A stretch of DNA of 44,848 nucleotides from an uncultured Methylophilaceae bacterium (GTDB lineage: Bacteria; Pseudomonadota; Gammaproteobacteria; Burkholderiales; Methylophilaceae). Shown one piece after another: positions 1 through 5,986 of this stretch. Each line of letters opens with the position of its first letter. Positions within the stretch are counted from its first letter, which is position 1. Both the position numbers and the translations under genes were made by a program. The notes below the pieces were generated by a model that was given only the letters and a program-made list of their open reading frames with translations, was not told the DNA's origin and made no database searches. Where the stretch lies: positions 1 through 44,848 of the forward strand of contig CAJBIA010000153.1 in the NCBI GenBank assembly GCA_903953055.1, given 5' to 3'.

Positions 1-1
1 A

Positions 2-694
2 ATCGGTGGTTTGATTGCGGCTTGGGGCTTTCAGCGAGATGAGTTTACTCCTGTCGAAATTCAAGATGTCCTGATCCAAGAGTTGGTTAAGGCGAATCCT
101 GAAATGTCAGACATTGAGATTAAAAACAACAGTGCTTACAGCACTAACCCTTTAGTTAAAATTGATTTAGGCGGCTATGCAAAAGGTTATGCACTGGACA
201 TGGCAGCGGCAGAATTGCATAAGCAAGGCATTAAAAATGCATTGATCAATATTGGGGGCAATATTATTGCAGTCGGCCAACATGGAGTAAAACCATGGCG
301 AGTCGGAATCCAGCATCCACGTCAACCAGGTCCTATGGCGACCTTAGATTTGCCAGATGGCTGGGCAATCGGTACTTCAGGTGATTATCAACGTTACTTT
401 GAGCAAAATGGGAAACGTTATTGTCATATTATTGATCCGCGCACAGGCTATCCGGCCCAAGGAGTCCAAGCAGTTACAGTGTTAATTCCCCCTGGCCCCA
501 ACGCCGGGGTGTTGTCCGATGTCGCGTCAAAACCGATTTTTTTAAGTGCACCAGAAATGCGGCAATCAGCTGCAAAATCAATGGGCGTGGATCATTACTT
601 ATTGGTAGATGCACAAGGTGAGGTTACTTTAAGTGCGGCCATGAATAGCCGCATCCATTGGCTCATCGAGCCAAAAAGCTTAATAATTCAATAA
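2..694 (+). CDS. apbE: FAD:protein FMN transferase ApbE, 5'-truncated by window edge
   Basis: The frame is open to the left edge, so only the C-terminal 230 residues are visible. ApbE moves FMN from FAD onto a Thr/Ser of target redox proteins on the outer side of the inner membrane. Family hallmarks seen are DLGGYAKGYALD, a glycine-rich NIGGN stretch, GTSGDYQRYF, and the signature HIIDPRTGYP, followed by an Ala/Ser-rich C-terminal part. The stop codon overlaps the ATG of the next gene by one base (taATG), so it is translationally coupled to the NusG-II protein and the Gx-transporter-like gene downstream. That trio suggests an extracytosolic flavinylation or electron-transfer system whose flavoprotein targets lie left of the window. 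Function is confident from motifs; the substrate protein is unknown. Confidence 0.93.
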   Translation: MGGLIAAWGFQRDEFTPVEIQDVLIQELVKANPEMSDIEIKNNSAYSTNPLVKIDLGGYAKGYALDMAAAELHKQGIKNALINIGGNIIAVGQHGVKPWRVGIQHPRQPGPMATLDLPDGWAIGTSGDYQRYFEQNGKRYCHIIDPRTGYPAQGVQAVTVLIPPGPNAGVLSDVASKPIFLSAPEMRQSAAKSMGVDHYLLVDAQGEVTLSAAMNSRIHWLIEPKSLIIQ

Positions 695-1077
695 TGAAAT
701 TTTCATTAAAAATGACTAAGCCTTTATTCGGAGACGTATTAGTCTTATTTCTTGGGCTCATTTTTGTTGGGGTATTATTTAGCACTTTATGGAACCATGC
801 ACCTGCAGCAAAAGTACAAATTCGACTGGGCGATAAAATTTATGCCACCTATAGTTTGGATCAGAATCGTACGGTTGAGGTTAAAGGTCCAATTGGGATA
901 ACGCGCATACTGATTGATCATGGGAAAGCACGTTTTGCCAGCTCACCATGCCCTAATCAATATTGCGTTCATCAGGGATGGTTGAGTCACATGGGGCAAG
1001 CTGCAATCTGTTTACCTAATCAAATTAGTTTAGAACTCTTAGGCGGAGAAAAGCCTTTTGATAGTTTGAATTATTAA
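694..1077 (+). CDS. NusG domain II-containing membrane-anchored protein
   Basis: A 127-residue protein. The ATG at 694 overlaps the apbE stop; an upstream TTG at 658 is possible but would sit inside apbE. Residues about 8-30 form one hydrophobic segment (LFGDVLVLFLGLIFVGVLF), followed by a beta-rich domain. The C-terminal part carries the family pattern of two cysteines close together (CPNQYC) followed by a third (AAICLPN). This matches NusG-domain-II proteins (PF07009-like), which are not transcription factors and occur next to ApbE and Gx-transporter genes. The precise role is unknown; a periplasmic-facing partner in a flavin/electron-transfer module is the contextual inference. Confidence 0.8.
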   Translation: MKFSLKMTKPLFGDVLVLFLGLIFVGVLFSTLWNHAPAAKVQIRLGDKIYATYSLDQNRTVEVKGPIGITRILIDHGKARFASSPCPNQYCVHQGWLSHMGQAAICLPNQISLELLGGEKPFDSLNY

Positions 1078-1619
1078 TGATGGACTCAAAAGAAAACAAA
1101 TCGATCAAGATTCAAACGACTGTTGATGATCATCGTATCGCTAAACTAGCCGCGCTTGCCATTAGTTTACACTTGGTTGAGGCAGTGTTGCCATCACCAT
1201 TGCCCGGAGTCAAACCAGGGCTCGCGAATATCGTGACTTTATTTGTGCTGTATCGCTTTGATTTTGCGACAGCGGCCTGGGTAAGTTTATTGCGTGTGTT
1301 TGCGAGTAGCTTATTACTGGGTAGTTTTTTATCCCCTACTTTTGCCCTGAGTTTGTCAGGGGCTGTTTTCAGTCTAGGGGTATTATTTGTTGGGCAGTAT
1401 TTGCCAAGAAAGTTTTTTAGTGCGGTCAGTTTAAGTATCTTAGCCGCGTTTGCGCACATGGCAGGACAGCTTCTCGTGGTGAGATTTTGGATAATTCCTC
1501 ATGCGGGGATAGCTTATCTTATTCCTATTTTTATGGGGGCGGCTTTAGTGTTTGGTGTGGTCAATGGCCTGCTAACAAACTATTTATTGAGCATGAATTC
1601 TGCCAAGCAAGCAGGCTAA
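1077..1619 (+). CDS. Gx transporter family protein (heptaprenyl diphosphate synthase component I-like)
   Basis: A 180-residue integral membrane protein starting at ATG 1077 (or the adjacent ATG 1080), overlapping the previous stop by one base. After a polar N terminus of about 20 residues there are five or six hydrophobic segments. The motif LVEAVLPSPLPGVKPGLANIV near residues 33-53 is typical of the family long called heptaprenyl diphosphate synthase component I (PF07456), now often named Gx transporter family. It resembles small substrate-binding membrane subunits of ECF-type transporters. With apbE and the NusG-II gene it forms a conserved trio, so flavin supply or an extracytosolic redox chain is a better guess than isoprenoid synthesis. 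The family is confident, the substrate is not. Confidence 0.82.
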   Translation: MMDSKENKSIKIQTTVDDHRIAKLAALAISLHLVEAVLPSPLPGVKPGLANIVTLFVLYRFDFATAAWVSLLRVFASSLLLGSFLSPTFALSLSGAVFSLGVLFVGQYLPRKFFSAVSLSILAAFAHMAGQLLVVRFWIIPHAGIAYLIPIFMGAALVFGVVNGLLTNYLLSMNSAKQAG

Positions 1620-1688
1620 ATGGTGCTTTATGCTAAAATGCATTCAATATTTCTTGGCGGTATATCTGGTTTTAATAGGGGGCTAAAA

Positions 1689-1859
1689 GTGGGCAAATTA
1701 ATCATCGCATTACTATGGAGTTTGGTGCTTACTTTGGCAATGTCTGCTTGTGGCATTAAAGGCCCTTTGTATATTCCTGAGAAAAAATATCCGCAAAATG
1801 TTAGCGCGCCTCAGATTGATATGCGCCCACAATTGCATCAACTAACCGCTAATTCTTGA
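1689..1859 (+). CDS. lptM: LptM-type small lipoprotein (YifL family)
   Basis: The best start is the GTG at 1689, preceded six bases upstream by AGGGGG (1677-1682). The open frame extends back to ATG 1620, but that adds a non-signal-like stretch. The resulting 56-residue protein begins with GK, has a hydrophobic core, and ends the signal in the lipobox-like MSAC, followed directly by GIKGPLYIPEKKYP. The CGxKGPLY pattern is the hallmark of LptM/YifL, a small outer-membrane lipoprotein that assists maturation of the LptD-LptE lipopolysaccharide translocon. It lies nine bases before lysA, a common arrangement in proteobacteria. The gene symbol rests on family resemblance. Confidence 0.85.
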   Translation: MGKLIIALLWSLVLTLAMSACGIKGPLYIPEKKYPQNVSAPQIDMRPQLHQLTANS

Positions 1860-1867
1860 GTCTTTTC

Positions 1868-3112
1868 ATGCAGCCATTTCAAATGAAAAACGGTGAACTT
1901 TATGCCGAAAATTCCCCTTTAAGTAAAATTGCGGCTGATTTTGGTACGCCTACTTATGTGTACTCAAAAGAAGCGCTTACTTCCGCTTTTAGCCGCTTCA
2001 GTGCTGGATTTGAAGGTACGGATCATTTGGTTTGTTTTGCAGTAAAGTCTAACCCTAGCTTAGCGATTTTGAGTTTGTTTGCAAAACTAGGTGCTGGCTT
2101 TGATATTGTTTCAGGGGGGGAGTTAGCGCGAGTGATCGCTGCTGGCGGGGATCCTGCTAAAGTTGTATTTTCAGGGGTCGGTAAGACGGAATCAGAAATG
2201 CGAAGCGCGTTGGAAGTGAACATTTTTTGCTTTAACGTGGAGTCCGCAAGCGAATTAGAACGCTTGAATCGTGTTGCTGGGGATATGAAAAAACTTGCAC
2301 CGGTGTCATTGCGTGTTAATCCGAATGTGGATGCAAAAACACATCCTTATATCTCAACGGGATTAAAAAATAATAAGTTTGGTGTGGCCTATGAAGAAGC
2401 GTTGAGCCTCTATGAGGCGGCAGCCAAGATGCCTAATATTGTTATTCACGGGGTGGATTGTCATATTGGTTCTCAACTCACGGAGTTATCTCCATTTCTA
2501 GACGCATTAGACCGCGTGTTGGCATTAGTTGATCAGATCGAGGCGGTCGGTATTCCTATTCGTCATATTGATGCCGGTGGCGGAATTGGCATTTGTTATC
2601 AGGATGAAACGCCGCCAGAATTTTCAGAATATGCCCAAGCGATGCGTTTAAAGATGGCTAGTCGTAAAGTTAAGCTGGTGTTTGAACCAGGCCGTGCTTT
2701 AGTTGGTAATGCGGGCGCTTTGCTCACTAAAGTAGAGTATCTTAAACATACGGAGTCTAAAAACTTTGCCATTGTGGACGCTGCTATGAACGATCTAATG
2801 CGTCCAGCGCTTTATGACGCCTATCATGACATTGTGTCAGTTAAGCCTTCAGAAGTTGAATCTCAGGTCTATGAGATTGTTGGACCTGTGTGTGAGAGTG
2901 GGGATTTCTTAGGCCATGATCGTCAGTTAGCATTGAGACAAGATGATCTTTTAGCGATTTTGTCTGCAGGTGCTTATGGCATGAGCATGAGTTCTAATTA
3001 CAATACGCGACCTCGTGCAGCCGAAGTGATGGTTGATGGGGATCAAGTTTATGAGATTCGCAAGCGTGAGAAGGTTGCTGATTTGTTTGCGTTGGAGCGC
3101 GTGCTAGATTAA
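1868..3112 (+). CDS. lysA: Diaminopimelate decarboxylase
   Basis: A 414-residue PLP enzyme that decarboxylates meso-diaminopimelate to L-lysine, the last step of lysine synthesis, in the cytosol. The start is ATG 1868; the frame opens at TTG 1856, inside the end of lptM. Motifs in order: the PLP lysine in CFAVKSNPS (Lys60), DIVSGGEL, NPNVDAKTHPYISTG, HIGSQL, the phosphate-binding AGGGIGI, EPGRALVGNAG, the active-site CESGD (Cys342), and GAYGMSMSSNYNTRPR near the C terminus. Length is normal for the family. It follows lptM and converges with a GNAT gene, the two stop codons overlapping by four bases. Confidence 0.97.
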   Translation: MQPFQMKNGELYAENSPLSKIAADFGTPTYVYSKEALTSAFSRFSAGFEGTDHLVCFAVKSNPSLAILSLFAKLGAGFDIVSGGELARVIAAGGDPAKVVFSGVGKTESEMRSALEVNIFCFNVESASELERLNRVAGDMKKLAPVSLRVNPNVDAKTHPYISTGLKNNKFGVAYEEALSLYEAAAKMPNIVIHGVDCHIGSQLTELSPFLDALDRVLALVDQIEAVGIPIRHIDAGGGIGICYQDETPPEFSEYAQAMRLKMASRKVKLVFEPGRALVGNAGALLTKVEYLKHTESKNFAIVDAAMNDLMRPALYDAYHDIVSVKPSEVESQVYEIVGPVCESGDFLGHDRQLALRQDDLLAILSAGAYGMSMSSNYNTRPRAAEVMVDGDQVYEIRKREKVADLFALERVLD

Positions 3113-3567
3113 ATAAAGATCTTTCGTGCCTGTAGTTGAGTTGTTTCCCAGCCTAAGTGTTGATAGTAGCCAAGCGCAGGTTTGTTTTCCGTGTCGACGA
3201 GAAGCTGCGCTCTGGTTGCGCCTTTGCTTTTAGCCCAAAGCAGTACCTCATTCAATAGACTCTTCCCTAAACCCTCTCCGCGATGGGATTCTTGAATTAC
3301 CATATCTTCTATCCAAGCTGAAGGGCTTCCTTGAGCGGTTGAAATGACGAGCTGTGCGCTGACCATTCCAAGTATTTCCCCTTGCTGACTTTTAGCCACT
3401 TTAATCACGCCATGTTCGGGGTGGCCAATTAGAAGCGCTAACCCCTTTTTTTGTTTTTCTATATCTGGTTGGAAGTCTACTTCTATCCCAAAGAGCACGG
3501 CCAGTAAGTCAACGAGTGCGGGAATATCCAGCGTGCTTGCATTTTCAATGACATAACTCGGCTTCAT
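3109..3567 (-). CDS. GNAT family N-acetyltransferase
   Basis: A 152-residue protein with the GNAT fold. It has an N-terminal helix region, a central strand LGMVSAQLVIS, then WIEDMVIQESHRGEGLGKSLLNEV, in which R-G-E-G-L-G-K is the acetyl-CoA pyrophosphate-binding motif A. The C-terminal part NKPALGYYQHLGWE is the usual motif B. The substrate cannot be read from the sequence. It starts two bases after the stop of the XRE-cupin regulator, so the two are almost certainly one transcript, divergent from the N-methylglutamate operon. That context suggests, but does not show, a role with amines or amino acids. Its 3' end overlaps the lysA stop. Confidence 0.88.
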   Translation of the reverse strand: MKPSYVIENASTLDIPALVDLLAVLFGIEVDFQPDIEKQKKGLALLIGHPEHGVIKVAKSQQGEILGMVSAQLVISTAQGSPSAWIEDMVIQESHRGEGLGKSLLNEVLLWAKSKGATRAQLLVDTENKPALGYYQHLGWETTQLQARKIFI

Positions 3568-3569
3568 GC

Positions 3570-4250
3570 TTATTCATTATCCAAATCTAATGAGGCAGTG
3601 TCGTAATGAATGATCGCTAAAAATCGGATGGGCGCTTCAAGATGTTTTTCTGGTCGATGCGGCACCTCACCTTGAAAGGTCAATGAATCACCAGGCTCTA
3701 ATGTAAAGACCTCATCTCCAACACGGTATTCCATTTTTCCTTCAAGCATGTGAATGAATTCAGTGCCGGCATGCTCAAAACTTTGAAATTCTTCACCTGG
3801 ATCTTCTAATGTAATGAGAAATGGCTCAAATAATTTTTGTGGGCCTTGATCATAAGCCAGCAATTGATAGGTATGGCCACTTCGGGTGCCACGCCTCACC
3901 ACTTCCATGCCCTGCCCTTTTTTAACAAATTGTGCTGAACCTCTTGGTACGTTATAGCCTTGGAATAGCCTAGATAAAGTCACCCCAAGTGCGTTGGCGA
4001 GTTGTTCTAGGTTGTCTAAACTGGTGGACGAGAGGCCATTTTCAATCTTGCTTAGCATCCCACGGCTGATCCCCACCTTTTGGGAGACTTCAGCAAGCGT
4101 TAATCCATTTTGTGTTCGTAATTGATGAATGGTTTGACCCAAGAAACGGTCTAGCTTCTTGTTTGGCGATAATTGCGGAAGAATCATGGCCAAATTGTTA
4201 TTTTCTGATCCCATGGCGAACCTATTTTTCATTATTTTCTTATAGATCAT
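3570..4250 (-). CDS. XRE-family transcriptional regulator with C-terminal cupin sensor
   Basis: Up to 226 residues. A helix-turn-helix of the XRE/lambda-repressor type lies at about residues 33-90 (RTQNGLTLAEVSQKVG ISRGMLSKIENG, then NLEQLANALGV). A cupin barrel follows at about 145-215 (GTEFIHMLEGKMEYRVGDEV, LEPGDSLTFQGEVPHRPE). Such HTH-cupin proteins usually sense a small ligand and regulate neighbouring catabolic genes. Three starts are possible: ATG 4250, 4232 or 4214. The last has an AGG at sensible spacing, the first a GAG, so the N terminus is uncertain by 12 residues. It is transcribed divergently from mgdA, and the intergenic region holds paired 27-base repeats, so it is the obvious candidate regulator of methylamine use. 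That link is inference. Confidence 0.9.
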   Translation of the reverse strand: MIYKKIMKNRFAMGSENNNLAMILPQLSPNKKLDRFLGQTIHQLRTQNGLTLAEVSQKVGISRGMLSKIENGLSSTSLDNLEQLANALGVTLSRLFQGYNVPRGSAQFVKKGQGMEVVRRGTRSGHTYQLLAYDQGPQKLFEPFLITLEDPGEEFQSFEHAGTEFIHMLEGKMEYRVGDEVFTLEPGDSLTFQGEVPHRPEKHLEAPIRFLAIIHYDTASLDLDNE

Positions 4251-4280
4251 TCTACTCGATAAATTTCCTTAGCTCCACAA

Positions 4281-4307
4281 AAGTTTCACTGTAGTTAAAA
4301 AAGTTTA
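4281..4307 (+). promoter_or_regulatory. Candidate operator, upstream copy of a 27-base direct repeat
   Basis: This copy begins AAGTTTCA, then five variable bases, GTTAA, two variable bases, and AAGTTTA. It matches the copy at 4353-4379 at 20 of 27 positions without gaps. It ends eight bases before the predicted -35 of the mgd operon. The conserved outer blocks with variable centres look like a protein-binding site. The divergent XRE-cupin regulator is the likeliest ligand, by inference. Confidence 0.55.
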
Positions 4308-4315
4308 ATTAATTC

Positions 4316-4344
4316 TTGACGAGTGGTTTTTGATTTGATGTAAT
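4316..4344 (+). promoter_or_regulatory. Predicted sigma-70 promoter of the N-methylglutamate operon
   Basis: TTGACG at 4316-4321 and TGTAAT at 4339-4344 are separated by 17 bases, close to the sigma-70 consensus. Transcription would start near 4351, about 65 bases before the mgdA ATG. The promoter lies exactly between the two 27-base direct repeats. Not experimentally shown. Confidence 0.55.
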
Positions 4345-4352
4345 GGAGCCAT

Positions 4353-4379
4353 AAGTTTCATGCAGGTTAATTAAGTTTA
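4353..4379 (+). promoter_or_regulatory. Candidate operator, downstream copy of a 27-base direct repeat
   Basis: Same layout as the copy at 4281-4307: AAGTTTCA, five variable bases, GTTAA, two variable bases, AAGTTTA. It starts eight bases after the predicted -10, around the expected transcription start. Binding here would block initiation, so this copy looks like a repressor site. Confidence 0.55.
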
Positions 4380-4414
4380 TTCGCTGTGTGAATCAACTCA
4401 GGGTTAGGGATACC

Positions 4415-5656
4415 ATGGCTTATCAGTTACTCAAATATGCACTAGGCGGCGAATATAAGGAGCCCCGTTTTTTTAGGGATTGTCAGACCCCTAAAAAGTC
4501 ATACGACGCTGTCATTATCGGGGGTGGCGGACATGGGCTGGCTGCAGCTTATTACTTGGCGAAAGATCACGGCATTACCAATGTGGCGGTATTGGAAAAG
4601 GGGTATATCGGCGGCGGCAATACTGGCCGTAATACAACGATTGTCCGTTCTAATTACTTAACGCCTGATGGGGTCAATTTTTATGATGCAAGCGTTAAGT
4701 TATTTGAGGGCTTATCTACTGAGCTTGATATCAACCTTTTTTATTCAAACCGCGGCCATTTTACTTTGGCGCACTCTGAGTCTGCGATGCGCACTATGCG
4801 CTGGCGTGCTGAGGTAAATAAGCACGTAGGTGTAAAAAGCCGTGTGGTGGGGACTGATGAAATTGCCCAAGCTTGTCCACAAATGGATCTAAGCTGCAGC
4901 GGAAAGGCCCCAATCCAAGGAGCGCTCTATCATGAGCCAGGTTCGATCGCTCGGCATGATGCAGTGGCATGGGGATATGCCCGCGGCGCAGACAGCATGG
5001 GCGTCGAAATTTTCCAAAGTACCGAAGTACAAGGTATTGATATTCAAAATGGCCAAGTACAGGGGGTTCAAACAAGCCGCGGCTATATCTCAACCGGAAA
5101 AGTTTTATCTGCTGTCGCTGGCTTTACGCCACGAATTTGCAAGATGGTGGATCTGAAAACACCGATCGTGATTCATCCATTGCAAGCCTGCGTCAGCGAG
5201 CCTATGAAGCCTTGGTTAGATACGATTTTAGTATCGGGCAGTTTGCATGTTTATGTCAGCCAATCATCCCGTGGCGAATTAGTGATGGGCTCCTCTCTTG
5301 ACCCATATGAATTTCATTCGACGCGATCCACATTTGATTTTGTTGAGGGCTTAACTTCTCACATTGTCGATATGTTTCCATTTTTATCAAACGTTAAAGT
5401 TGTCCGTCAGTGGGCTGGTATGGCAGACATCACCCCTGACTTTGCACCCATCATGGGCATGACGCCAATTAAAGGATTTTACTTGGATGCAGGCTGGGGT
5501 ACATGGGGCTTTAAAGCGACCCCAATTAGTGGAAAAACCATGGCGCATACATTAGCAAACGATAAGCCACACGATTTGATTCATTCATTCCGATTATCAC
5601 GGTTCGAAGATTATGAACTAACAGGTGAAAAGGGTGCTGCTTCCGTTGGCCACTAG
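4415..5656 (+). CDS. mgdA: N-methylglutamate dehydrogenase subunit A, SoxB-like (sarcosine oxidase beta family)
   Basis: A 413-residue flavoprotein homologous to the beta subunit of heterotetrameric sarcosine oxidase. In the methylamine pathway it carries the amine-oxidising site that oxidises N-methylglutamate to glutamate. The start ATG 4415 has AGGGA four bases upstream; GTG 4388 is open but less likely. It shows the Rossmann FAD motif VIIGGGGHGLAAAYYLA (about residues 33-49), NTGRNTTIVRSNY after it, and ARHDAVAW with His181 at the place where sarcosine oxidase beta subunits attach FMN covalently (by-eye alignment). The C terminus has GWGTWGFKATPISG. It is first in an eight-gene operon and divergent from the XRE-cupin regulator. 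It could be annotated simply as SoxB; the gmaS/mgs neighbours decide for NMG dehydrogenase. Confidence 0.92.
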   Translation: MAYQLLKYALGGEYKEPRFFRDCQTPKKSYDAVIIGGGGHGLAAAYYLAKDHGITNVAVLEKGYIGGGNTGRNTTIVRSNYLTPDGVNFYDASVKLFEGLSTELDINLFYSNRGHFTLAHSESAMRTMRWRAEVNKHVGVKSRVVGTDEIAQACPQMDLSCSGKAPIQGALYHEPGSIARHDAVAWGYARGADSMGVEIFQSTEVQGIDIQNGQVQGVQTSRGYISTGKVLSAVAGFTPRICKMVDLKTPIVIHPLQACVSEPMKPWLDTILVSGSLHVYVSQSSRGELVMGSSLDPYEFHSTRSTFDFVEGLTSHIVDMFPFLSNVKVVRQWAGMADITPDFAPIMGMTPIKGFYLDAGWGTWGFKATPISGKTMAHTLANDKPHDLIHSFRLSRFEDYELTGEKGAASVGH

Positions 5657-5704
5657 GTCATCTTCGAAAGCAGGCATTTCAATTTTAGAGGCTAGACGAA
5701 AAAG

Positions 5705-5986
5705 ATGAAACTTCTTAACTGTCCAATGAATGGCATAAGACCAGTAAGCGAATTTTTATTCGGCGGAGAATATCGTGAAATGCCTAATCCAGACAACAGC
5801 AGTGATCTGGATTGGGCTAGCTATGTTCATTACCGTGACAATGCACCAGGGATTAAAAAAGAATGGTGGTACCACGCTCCAAGTGGCACTTGGTTTATTG
5901 CAGAACGCAATACATTGACGGATGAAGTGGTAGCAACCTACCTGCATGGAAATGCGCCAGTTACAAATGAGAAGGAGCAATCGTGA
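5705..5986 (+). CDS. mgdB: N-methylglutamate dehydrogenase subunit B, SoxD-like (delta family)
   Basis: A 93-residue small subunit of the sarcosine-oxidase-like complex. It has the family layout: an N-terminal CPMNG in place of CPxCG, EFLFGGEYREMP, then WASYVHYRDN and KEWWYHAPSGTWFIAERNT. SoxD binds zinc through Cys6, Cys9, a His and a Cys. Here Cys6 and His57 remain, but position 9 is Asn and the last ligand position is Gly61, so the zinc site looks changed or lost. It lies 48 bases after mgdA and overlaps the start of mgdC. It probably has a structural role in the MgdABCD complex. Confidence 0.88.
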   Translation: MKLLNCPMNGIRPVSEFLFGGEYREMPNPDNSSDLDWASYVHYRDNAPGIKKEWWYHAPSGTWFIAERNTLTDEVVATYLHGNAPVTNEKEQS

